The notes under the pieces were generated by a model. It saw only the letters and a list, made by a program, of their open reading frames with translations, was not told the DNA's origin and did no database searches. 17,149 nucleotides of DNA. Source: an uncultured Flavobacteriaceae bacterium. GTDB taxonomy: Bacteria > Bacteroidota > Bacteroidia > Flavobacteriales > Flavobacteriaceae. The DNA is taken from the NCBI GenBank assembly GCA_938018045.1, contig CALIIP010000195.1, forward strand, positions 1-17,149, read 5' to 3'. Position numbers and translations under genes: made by a program. Shown here piece by piece: positions 1-5,450 of the stretch. Every line of letters starts with the position of its first letter. Within the stretch, counting starts at the first letter, position 1.

Positions 1-107
1 TTTTCAATCGCATATTTAATTGCTTCATCTAAAGTATAGGTATGATCTTCTTGTGCACTTATTATAAGTGAAAAGAAAAAAGTAAGTATTAATAATTTAT
101 TTTTCAT
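1..107 (-). CDS. TolC-family outer membrane efflux protein, N-terminal fragment (runs off the left edge)
   Basis: Only the first 35 codons are in the window. They read as a signal peptide beginning MKNKLLILTFFFSLIISAQ, followed by a short acidic linker and TYTLDEAIKYAIE. A Thr-Leu-x-Glu/Asp-Ala-hydrophobic stretch just after the signal peptide is typical of the first helix of TolC/OEP proteins, the outer-membrane channel of tripartite efflux or type I export systems. The ATG at 105-107 lies 11 bases inside the end of the upstream TetR gene, so the two are probably translationally coupled and cotranscribed. A TetR gene followed by TolC, a membrane-fusion protein and an RND or ABC pump is a common Bacteroidota arrangement; the later genes would lie to the left of base 1. 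The family call rests on a short stretch and on context. Confidence 0.7.
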   Translation of the reverse strand, partial: MKNKLLILTFFFSLIISAQEDHTYTLDEAIKYAIE

Positions 108-702
108 TTTTCAACAATAATTTTTCCATGATTTGTAATCCTTTTTCTGTTGCAATTGCTCTAATATGGTATTCTAAATAACTTTCTAATAAATAACTTG
201 GAGTAAAATCTTTACGAGAAAATGTTTCTTCATCCTTTATCCCAATAACTCCGTTAAAATATATTCGAGAAATAAAATCTACATCCAGTTCACTTCTATA
301 TAAGTCTTGTTCAATTCCTTTTATTAAATTTTCAGTAACACACTCCTGCATAATGTCTAACTGTTTCATTTTTAGTGTTTGAAATAATTTAGGATAATAT
401 TTTTGAAGTTGGTATTGAGGAGAAGTCTTCTCATCTTTTAAATGCTCCATCACAAAACTTTTGATAGCAAATAATTCATCAATAGGATTCTTTCCTAATT
501 CGCATATTAAGTTTATTCCTGTTGAAATAAACTCAAACAAATACAATGTACTTGCTTCAACAAGTTTTGTCTTGTTATCAAAATGCGCATAAATAGTTTT
601 TTTTGAAATCCCTAGCTGTTCAGCAATATCATCCATTGTGACACTCTTAAAACCATAGTTTAAGAACATTCCAGTCGATTTTGTCAATATTTTATCTTTC
701 AT
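97..702 (-). CDS. TetR/AcrR-family transcriptional repressor, probably local regulator of an efflux operon
   Basis: This 201-aa protein has the usual TetR length. Its N-terminus holds the TetR helix-turn-helix at about residues 10-50, with the diagnostic run MDDIAEQLGISKKTIYAHF at residues 23-41 and KTKLVEA after it. The rest is a helical ligand-binding and dimerisation domain of the kind that varies between members, so the inducer cannot be read from sequence. It is the first gene of a minus-strand operon and overlaps the TolC-like gene by 11 bases. Upstream lie a good Bacteroidota promoter and a 7-bp-arm inverted repeat at 735-762 that fills the space between -7 and -33, so autorepression together with repression of the efflux genes is the natural inference. 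The ATG at 700-702 is the only sensible start, because the helix-turn-helix begins right after it. Confidence 0.93.
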   Translation of the reverse strand: MKDKILTKSTGMFLNYGFKSVTMDDIAEQLGISKKTIYAHFDNKTKLVEASTLYLFEFISTGINLICELGKNPIDELFAIKSFVMEHLKDEKTSPQYQLQKYYPKLFQTLKMKQLDIMQECVTENLIKGIEQDLYRSELDVDFISRIYFNGVIGIKDEETFSRKDFTPSYLLESYLEYHIRAIATEKGLQIMEKLLLKNEK

Positions 703-722
703 TTTTTATGCTGATTTCGCTG

Positions 723-762
723 CAAATGTATGAAGGAAACTCTAAACACACAAAAAGTTTCC
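723..762 (-). promoter_or_regulatory. Promoter and probable TetR operator for the TetR-TolC operon
   Basis: Read on the minus strand there is a -33 box TTTG (plus 751-754), a 20-bp spacer and a -7 box TACATTTG (plus 723-730). This matches the Bacteroidota consensus TTTG / TAnnTTTG at the right spacing. Over it lies an inverted repeat, GGAAACT at 735-741 and AGTTTCC at 756-762, with perfect 7-bp arms and a 14-bp centre. A TetR dimer bound here would cover the -33 box and the spacer and block RNA polymerase. The promoter and palindrome are seen directly; the binding protein is inferred from adjacency. Confidence 0.75.
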
Positions 763-805
763 AAAGTTTTTGTATTTTTTTAACGTTTTATTAAAACGGA
801 CAAAT

Positions 806-813
806 TATTTTTG
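806..813 (+). promoter_or_regulatory. Candidate -7 box for the polyprenyl synthase gene
   Basis: TATTTTTG matches TAnnTTTG and lies 16 bases before the preferred GTG start at 830. I see no convincing TTTG about 20 bases upstream, so this is a half-supported promoter. If it is used, the leader is very short, which argues against the longer reading frame that begins with TTG at 770, upstream of this box. Confidence 0.4.
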
Positions 814-829
814 TAAAAAATATAGAAAC

Positions 830-1798
830 GTGTTAGCAGTTTATAAAAAAACATTTGAAGAATATTTAACTAAAAGAGTTAAGGTTAAAGAACCTAAAAA
901 TCTTTATCAGCCTATAGAATATATCTTGAGTTTGGGAGGTAAAAAATTACGCCCTGTTCTTGCATTGTTAAGTGCCGATGCTTTTGGAATAGACTATACA
1001 AAAGCATTAGATGTTGCATTGGCAATTGAAGTTTTTCATAATTTCACTTTAATTCATGATGATATTATGGATGATGCTCCCTTGAGAAGAGGTAAAATCA
1101 CTGTCCATGAAAAATGGGATATAAACACCGGAATTTTGTCTGGAGATGCTATGTTGATTCTTGCATATCAATATTTAGAAAGTTATGAACCAGCAGTTTT
1201 TAAAAAATTAACACAATTATTTAGCAAAACGGGAATTGAGGTTTGCGAAGGACAGCAACTGGATATAGATTTTGAAACACGAAATAACGTTTCGATTGAC
1301 GAGTATATGCAAATGATTATACTCAAAACCTCAGTTTTAGTAGCATCAACTTTGAAAATGGGAGCAATTATAGCTGAAGTTTCTGAAGAAGAAGCTCAAA
1401 AAATGTATGATTTTGGTTTAAATTTAGGTATTGCATTTCAATTACAAGATGATTATTTAGACGCTTTTGGTGATCAAAAGACTTTTGGGAAACAAGTTGG
1501 AGGTGATATTATAGAAAACAAAAAAACATATTTATATTTAAAAGCTTTAGAAAAATGCAATCCATCAGAAAAGAAAAAATTGCAAGAATTATTTTCTATA
1601 AAGTTAGATGATAATCAGCAAAAAATTGAAGAAGTTAAAACTATTTTTAATAGTTCAGGATCATCTGAAGAAACAAAATCATTGATAAAATATTATACAC
1701 AACAAGCTTTTGAGACTTTAGAAACAATTTCAATTTCTGATGATAAAAAGAAATTATTAAGGAATTTTGGTGAGAATTTAATGAATAGAAATGTTTAA
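830..1798 (+). CDS. Short-chain polyprenyl diphosphate synthase (geranylgeranyl/farnesyl diphosphate synthase type)
   Basis: This trans-isoprenyl diphosphate synthase adds isopentenyl diphosphate units to an allylic diphosphate, supplying carotenoid, quinone or other isoprenoid pathways in the cytosol. With the GTG start at 830 it is 322 aa, normal for the family. It shows GGKKLRP (residues 36-42), the first Asp-rich motif DDIMD (77-81) followed by LRRG, and the second motif DDYLD (207-211). The residue five before the first motif is Phe. In this family a bulky aromatic at that position usually stops elongation at C15-C20, while long-chain synthases have Ala there, so a farnesyl or geranylgeranyl product is likelier than the menaquinone side chain. 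The open frame extends to a TTG at 770, but homology-like sequence begins only at YKKTFEEYL, and no ATG lies nearby, so GTG 830 is the best start. Its TAA overlaps the stop of the convergent gene by two bases. Confidence 0.9.
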   Translation: MLAVYKKTFEEYLTKRVKVKEPKNLYQPIEYILSLGGKKLRPVLALLSADAFGIDYTKALDVALAIEVFHNFTLIHDDIMDDAPLRRGKITVHEKWDINTGILSGDAMLILAYQYLESYEPAVFKKLTQLFSKTGIEVCEGQQLDIDFETRNNVSIDEYMQMIILKTSVLVASTLKMGAIIAEVSEEEAQKMYDFGLNLGIAFQLQDDYLDAFGDQKTFGKQVGGDIIENKKTYLYLKALEKCNPSEKKKLQELFSIKLDDNQQKIEEVKTIFNSSGSSEETKSLIKYYTQQAFETLETISISDDKKKLLRNFGENLMNRNV

Positions 1799-2298
1799 AA
1801 ATAAACTCTAAAAACTGGCGTTAACGCCGAACTATAAATACTTTTATTCTCTTTGTATAAAACATCATATCTCAAACCAATAGAAACTGCACCAGTTCTA
1901 TAAGCCGCTCCTAAATATAAGGCAGGATTCCAATAAGAATCTTTATCAACACCATTATTGAAATTAATATTCAATTCTTCAAATTCTCCCGAAAACTGAA
2001 GCCTATCAATTGGATTGTATAAAGAAATTATACTAGCACCATATACATTTGCAGTTGAATTAAAGACTTTGTTTTTAGAATATAGATAACTCAAACTAAG
2101 ACCAGCACTAAACTCTTCAGAGAAGTCATAAATTGCACTTGGAGAAATTGCTAAGGTTGTAAAGTTACTTCCAAAACCAACATTTAAACCTCCACCAAAG
2201 CGGACATTGTTCCAAAAAGATTGATCTGAATTTTGAGCATTTAAGCTTACAGCGCTGAAAATGAGTGATAAGCCAAATAAAATTAGATTTTTGTTCAT
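1795..2298 (-). CDS. Small outer-membrane beta-barrel protein, function unknown
   Basis: This 167-aa protein has a clear signal peptide (residues 1 to about 20, MNKNLILFGLSLIFSAVSLN). After it come alternating hydrophobic/polar stretches rich in Gly, Tyr and Phe, such as FGGGLNVGFGSNFTTLAISP, FSAGLSLSYLYS and AVSIGLRYDVLY, ending in aromatic FRVYF. This is the pattern of an outer-membrane barrel of about eight strands with a C-terminal Phe for BAM-dependent assembly. I recall that similar Flavobacteria proteins have carried the label alpha-ketoglutarate decarboxylase; nothing in this sequence supports an enzyme. The frame stays open upstream to an ATG at 2434-2436 inside the tRNA gene, but the signal peptide places the start at 2296-2298. 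It converges on the polyprenyl synthase gene, sharing two bases of stop codon. Confidence 0.85.
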   Translation of the reverse strand: MNKNLILFGLSLIFSAVSLNAQNSDQSFWNNVRFGGGLNVGFGSNFTTLAISPSAIYDFSEEFSAGLSLSYLYSKNKVFNSTANVYGASIISLYNPIDRLQFSGEFEELNINFNNGVDKDSYWNPALYLGAAYRTGAVSIGLRYDVLYKENKSIYSSALTPVFRVYF

Positions 2299-2383
2299 GT
2301 TGTAAAATATATAATATGCTAATGTAATAAAAAGAATTGATTTTAACATTTCTGTTTTTTCAAGATTAAAAATCAAAAAAAAC

Positions 2384-2415
2384 ATTGTACATAAAATAAA
2401 ATAATAGTAATATTG
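2384..2415 (+). promoter_or_regulatory. Candidate promoter of the CAT-anticodon tRNA
   Basis: ATTG at 2384-2387, a 20-bp spacer and TAATATTG at 2408-2415 resemble the Bacteroidota pair TTTG / TAnnTTTG, with one mismatch in each box. The -7 box ends 13 bases before the first base of the mature tRNA, which suits a short trimmed 5' leader. Confidence 0.5.
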
Positions 2416-2428
2416 CACCCATATTATA

Positions 2429-2502
2429 GGTCCCATAGCTCAGCTGGTTAGAGCACCTGACTCATAATCAGGGGGTCCAAGGTTCGAGCCCTTGTGGGAC
2501 CA
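2429..2502 (+). tRNA. tRNA with CAT anticodon (elongator Met, or Ile2 if lysidine-modified)
   Basis: The cloverleaf folds cleanly over 74 bases: acceptor GGTCCCA/TGGGACC, D arm GCTC/GAGC, anticodon stem CCTGA/TCAGG around loop CTCATAA (anticodon CAT at 2463-2465), T arm CAAGG/CCTTG, discriminator A at 2502. CCA is not encoded. The first acceptor pair is G-C and the anticodon stem lacks the three consecutive G-C pairs of initiators, so it is not the initiator tRNA. Elongator Met and lysidine-type Ile2 both have CAT. The acceptor pairs C4-G69 and C5-G68 resemble E. coli Ile2 more than Met, but I do not know whether that rule holds in Bacteroidota. Confidence 0.95.
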
Positions 2503-2516
2503 CAAAATCATTTTAT

Positions 2517-2548
2517 TTTAGGAAAATATATATAATTGTGTATATTTG
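2517..2548 (+). promoter_or_regulatory. Promoter of the PID-CTERM-like gene
   Basis: TTTA at 2517-2520, a spacer of exactly 20 bp, and a perfect -7 box TATATTTG at 2541-2548 fit the Bacteroidota consensus. The expected leader of about 25-30 bases ends at the ATG at 2583. The small gene therefore seems to have its own promoter and not to depend on read-through from the tRNA. Confidence 0.7.
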
Positions 2549-2582
2549 TTAAAATTGTAGTGATTAACCCCAAGAAATAAAG

Positions 2583-2816
2583 ATGAAAAAGTTTTTTTCG
2601 TTTTGTCGTATTATTCTGTTTGTTTTAGTTTTGATATCTAATACAACAGTTAGTTATGCGCAACCAGGAGGTGGAGGAGGTCCAGGACCATGTACAAGTC
2701 CGCCTTGTAACCCTCCTAATCCACCAGGATTAGCGCCAATAGATGGCGGTACATTATTTTTATTAGGTTCTGGATTATTATATGGAGTAAATAGACTTCG
2801 TAGAAAAGAAAAATAA
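2583..2816 (+). CDS. Small exported Gly/Pro-rich protein with PID-CTERM-like sorting tail
   Basis: This 77-aa protein has three parts. Residues 1-26 are a signal peptide with a likely cut after SYA. Residues 27-50 are a low-complexity segment of Gly and Pro with two Cys (PGGGGGPGPCTSPPCNPP). The C-terminus is a tripartite tail: the motif PIDGG (residues 52-56), a hydrophobic helix (TLFLLGSGLLYGVN) and a basic end (RLRRKEK). Motif, membrane helix and positive tail is the layout of sorting signals such as PEP-CTERM or LPXTG, and the PID version matches what I recall as the PID-CTERM family of Flavobacteria. Such a protein would be exported and held in the inner membrane by its tail, perhaps until a dedicated protease or transpeptidase cuts near PID. 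No processing enzyme is encoded nearby. Its stop lies 6 bases from the convergent ribE stop. Confidence 0.8.
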   Translation: MKKFFSFCRIILFVLVLISNTTVSYAQPGGGGGPGPCTSPPCNPPNPPGLAPIDGGTLFLLGSGLLYGVNRLRRKEK

Positions 2817-2822
2817 GTTTCT

Positions 2823-3407
2823 TTATTGCTGCATTAATCTTGCTACATACTTTCCAATAACATCAAATTCTAAGTTTACAACATCATTAATTTGAAGATC
2901 TTTAAAAGTTGTGTTTTCTATTGTATATGGAATTATTGCTACACTAAAACTGTCTTTTTTAGAATTTACAACAGTCAAACTTACTCCGTTTATTGTAACA
3001 GATCCTTTTTCAATAGTAATGTTACTTTTACCTATATCATATTTAAAAGTAAAAATATAACTCCCGTTTTCAGATTTCTTTTCAGTACATTTTGCAGTTT
3101 GGTCTACATGCCCTTGAACTATATGGCCATCTAGCCTGTTTCCAAGTTTCATTGCTCTTTCGAGATTTATACTATTTCCAATATTGATGGATTTGAGATT
3201 GCTCTTGTCTAATGTTTCTTTAATTGCAGTAACGGTATAAACATCATCAACAATTTCGACAACAGTCAAGCAAACACCATTATGAGCAACACTTTGATCA
3301 ATTTTTAATTCTGATGTAATGTTACTTTTAATTGAAATATGAAGATTCTCATTTTCTTGTTCAATTTTTTGAACTGATCCTAAAGTTTCTATAATTCCGG
3401 TAAACAT
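2823..3407 (-). CDS. ribE: Riboflavin synthase alpha subunit
   Basis: This enzyme dismutates two 6,7-dimethyl-8-ribityllumazine molecules into riboflavin and 5-amino-6-ribitylamino-uracil, the last step of riboflavin synthesis. At 194 aa it is close to the usual length. It shows the near-invariant N-terminus MFTGIIE and two tandem lumazine-binding barrels, each with its NGVxLTV signature (NGVCLTV at residues 43-49, NGVSLTV at 140-146), plus GHIVQGHVD at 94-102. The C-terminal helix (IGKYVARLM) fits the trimerisation helix of the family. The MFTGIIE start is unambiguous. The gene stands alone on the minus strand, divergent from pdxA, with a perfect -7 box upstream. I see no FMN riboswitch in the short leader. 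The symbol ribC is used in some species. Confidence 0.96.
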   Translation of the reverse strand: MFTGIIETLGSVQKIEQENENLHISIKSNITSELKIDQSVAHNGVCLTVVEIVDDVYTVTAIKETLDKSNLKSINIGNSINLERAMKLGNRLDGHIVQGHVDQTAKCTEKKSENGSYIFTFKYDIGKSNITIEKGSVTINGVSLTVVNSKKDSFSVAIIPYTIENTTFKDLQINDVVNLEFDVIGKYVARLMQQ

Positions 3408-3425
3408 AGTTGTAAATTTATTGAT

Positions 3426-3447
3426 TACTTTTGATGTTTCAAAGATA
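3426..3447. promoter_or_regulatory. Back-to-back -7 boxes for pdxA and ribE
   Basis: The 58-bp gap between the two starts holds a plus-strand TACTTTTG at 3426-3433 (facing pdxA) and a minus-strand TATCTTTG at 3440-3447 (facing ribE), both perfect TAnnTTTG matches and only 6 bases apart. Neither has a clear TTTG at -33. The two promoters must overlap physically, so polymerase at one would exclude the other. Confidence 0.6.
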
Positions 3448-3465
3448 AGAATAATAAACTACTGA

Positions 3466-4494
3466 ATGAATAAAGAAACTAAAATAAAAGTAGGAATCTC
3501 TATAGGTGATATTAACGGAATAGGTGTTGAGGTATTTTTAAAGACATTCGAAGATAGTCGAATGCTAGATTTTTGTACTCCAATACTTTTTGGATCAACA
3601 AAGGTTGTGTCTTTTTATAAAAAAACACTCAATCAAAATATACAAATTCAATCAATTTCTAATTTAAGTCAAGTTAAAGAGGATAAAATTAATATTCTGA
3701 ATGTATGGCAAGAAGATGTTGAGATAACTCCAGGAAAATCGAATGATATAGGTGGAAAATATGCATTAATTTCCTTGGACGCATCAGTAAAAGCATTAAA
3801 AGATAAAAAGATAGATGTGTTGGTAACAGCACCAATCAATAAAGAAAATATTCAATCAGATACATTTAGATTTGCTGGTCATACAGAGTTTTTAGAAGAT
3901 AAATTGGAAGGTAAAAGTTTGATGATCTTAATGACGGATGATTTGCGAGTTGGTTTAATTACGGGTCATATTCCAATTTCAGATATTTCTAAAACAATTA
4001 CACCTGAACTAATCAAGAGTAAAGTAGCAGTAATGTATCAAACATTGGTTCAAGATTTTGAAATATCGAGACCAAAAATTGCAATTTTAGGTTTGAATCC
4101 ACATTGTGGAGACAAAGGAGTTATAGGAGGTGAAGATGATGAAATTGTGAGGCCAACAATTGCTGAAATTCAAAAAGAAGGGAAATTAGTTTATGGTCCA
4201 TATGCTGCTGATGGATTTTTTGGTTCAGAAACCTATAAACAATATGATGCAGTTTTAGCAATGTATCACGATCAAGGATTAGCACCTTTCAAAACAATTT
4301 CTTTTGGTAAAGGAGTAAATTATACTGCAGGATTGAGTAGAATAAGAACGTCTCCAGATCATGGTACTGCATATGAAATTGCAGGAAAAGGAACTGCAAA
4401 TGAAAATTCATTTAAAGCAGCACTTTTTAAAGGAATTGAAATATATAAAATGCGAACCAATCACAAAGCATTAGTTCAAGGAGCATTAAAATAA
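3466..4494 (+). CDS. pdxA: 4-hydroxythreonine-4-phosphate dehydrogenase
   Basis: PdxA oxidises 4-phosphohydroxy-L-threonine with NAD(P)+ in the DXP-dependent route to pyridoxal 5'-phosphate. The 342-aa protein is close to the roughly 330 aa of the family. It starts with the characteristic VGISIGDINGIGVEVFLK. The three metal-binding histidines are recognisable as H168 (TGHIP), H213 (NPHCGDKG) and H268 (YHDQGLAPFK), each two residues later than H166, H211 and H266 of E. coli PdxA. TSPDHGTAYEIAGKG near the C-terminus is also typical. The ATG at 3466 sits about 33 bases downstream of a perfect -7 box. It is divergent from ribE. No strong terminator follows. Confidence 0.96.
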   Translation: MNKETKIKVGISIGDINGIGVEVFLKTFEDSRMLDFCTPILFGSTKVVSFYKKTLNQNIQIQSISNLSQVKEDKINILNVWQEDVEITPGKSNDIGGKYALISLDASVKALKDKKIDVLVTAPINKENIQSDTFRFAGHTEFLEDKLEGKSLMILMTDDLRVGLITGHIPISDISKTITPELIKSKVAVMYQTLVQDFEISRPKIAILGLNPHCGDKGVIGGEDDEIVRPTIAEIQKEGKLVYGPYAADGFFGSETYKQYDAVLAMYHDQGLAPFKTISFGKGVNYTAGLSRIRTSPDHGTAYEIAGKGTANENSFKAALFKGIEIYKMRTNHKALVQGALK

Positions 4495-4544
4495 AAAGAA
4501 AGAATAAAAAAGCAGATTAACTATAAATATATCTTATATTTTTA

Positions 4545-4552
4545 TATATTTG
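4545..4552 (+). promoter_or_regulatory. -7 box of the DUF177-rpmF operon
   Basis: TATATTTG followed by CACGC is a perfect TAnnTTTG match. It lies 22 bases before the ATG at 4575, giving a leader of about 15 bases. No clear TTTG is found at -33. The upstream TTG at 4563 would leave almost no leader, which supports the ATG. Confidence 0.6.
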
Positions 4553-4574
4553 CACGCTCAAATTGATATTCAAA

Positions 4575-5099
4575 ATGAAAGACTTAAAAGAATTTAATAT
4601 ATCTTTTACAGGACTAAGATTAGGAAAACATCAATTTGAATATAAAATTGACAATACGTTCTTTGAACATTTTCAATACCATGAATTTGAAAATGCTGAT
4701 ATAAAAATTGATTTAAACTTTGAGAAAAAACATAACATGTTTAATCTTATGTTTGATTCTAAAGGAGTTGTAACAGTTGCTTGCGATGTAACAGCAGAAC
4801 CTTTTGATCTAAAAGTCAATGGAAATTTACCGTTAATTGTAAAATTTGGTGAAGAGTACAATGATGATAATGATGAAATATTAATTATTCCGCATAATCA
4901 AGTTCAATTAGATATATCACATCTTATTTATGAAATGATAATATTATCATTACCTATTAAAAGGGTTCATCCTGGAGTAGAAAATGGTACATTAGAATCA
5001 GAAGTATTGAAAAAATTAGAAGAGTATAAAATAAAAGAAGATACAATTGATCCTCGTTGGGAGAAATTAAAAGAATTAAAATCGAATAAAAAAGAATAA
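4575..5099 (+). CDS. YceD/DUF177-family protein, partner of ribosomal protein L32
   Basis: This 174-aa acidic protein sits directly before rpmF, separated by two bases, which is the widely conserved position of the DUF177 (YceD) family. Homologues are linked to 23S rRNA or ribosome biogenesis in bacteria and plants; the biochemical role is not settled. Family features visible are the beta-rich N-terminus, the core VTVACDVTAEPFDL, the acidic stretch EEYNDDNDE, and DISHLIYEMIILSLPIKRVHP near the C-terminus. Most bacterial members have a pair of cysteines in the core (CxxC before L-E-P-F); here only one Cys remains, so metal binding through that site is unlikely. The start is set at the ATG at 4575, since the frame upstream opens only with a TTG at 4563. 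Confidence 0.88.
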   Translation: MKDLKEFNISFTGLRLGKHQFEYKIDNTFFEHFQYHEFENADIKIDLNFEKKHNMFNLMFDSKGVVTVACDVTAEPFDLKVNGNLPLIVKFGEEYNDDNDEILIIPHNQVQLDISHLIYEMIILSLPIKRVHPGVENGTLESEVLKKLEEYKIKEDTIDPRWEKLKELKSNKKE

Positions 5100-5101
5100 A
5101 A

Positions 5102-5299
5102 ATGGCGCATCCTAAGAGAAAAATTTCGAAAACAAGAAGAGATAAGAGAAGAACTCATTATAAAGCGGTTGTTCCACAAATTGCTGTAGATCCTACAACA
5201 GGAGAATCTCATTTATACCACAGAGCACATTGGCACGAAGGTAAATTATACTACAGAGGTCAAATTATTATTGATGCTGCTGCAACTGCGGAAGCATAA
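5102..5299 (+). CDS. rpmF: 50S ribosomal protein L32
   Basis: The 65-aa basic protein begins MAHPKRKISKTRRDKRRTHY, the conserved N-terminal extension of L32 that runs through the large subunit. The zinc-ribbon cysteines of the Cys-containing L32 form are absent: the segments VDPTTGE and HWHEGKLYYRG occupy the two knuckles. This is the zinc-independent form. It follows the DUF177 gene with a two-base gap and is followed by a strong hairpin, so transcription into fabH is at least partly stopped here. Confidence 0.97.
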   Translation: MAHPKRKISKTRRDKRRTHYKAVVPQIAVDPTTGESHLYHRAHWHEGKLYYRGQIIIDAAATAEA

Positions 5300-5312
5300 T
5301 AATCAATAACAT

Positions 5313-5357
5313 AAAAACACTAAAAACTCTCATTATTGAGGGTTTTTTTGTGTTTTT
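5313..5357. terminator. Hairpin terminator after rpmF
   Basis: Outer arms AAAAACAC (5313-5320) and GTGTTTTT (5350-5357) enclose an inner stem in which AAAAACTCTC pairs with GAGGGTTTTT across an ATTATT loop, with one G-U pair. A T run lies in the 3' arm. It begins 14 bases after the rpmF stop. This suggests fabH starts from its own promoter. Confidence 0.75.
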
Positions 5358-5450
5358 AATCAAAAAACGAGTTAAAAAGGATTTTTTTTGTCATTTTTCT
5401 AATTTTTTTTTCATTACTTTGACACACTTTTAAAAGTAAAATTTTTAAAT

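Noticed and set aside
770..829. TTG-initiated extension of the polyprenyl synthase.
   Set aside because: The extra 20 residues do not look like the family's N-terminus, and a -7 box lies within the stretch.
2299..2436. Upstream extension of the outer-membrane protein frame by 46 codons, starting inside the tRNA.
   Set aside because: A clear signal peptide begins at the ATG at 2296-2298. The extension would overlap the tRNA on the other strand and place the signal peptide internally.
2892..3134. An 80-codon plus-strand open frame within ribE.
   Set aside because: It is the antisense shadow of a well-supported gene, rich in Phe, Tyr and Cys, with no promoter or family features. Similar shadows in asnS, rpoN, fabH and accC were dropped for the same reason.
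5231..5246. TGGCACG within rpmF as a possible sigma-54 -24 element, given rpoN in the window.
   Set aside because: No GC/TTGCA-type -12 element follows at the required spacing, and the site is inside a coding region.
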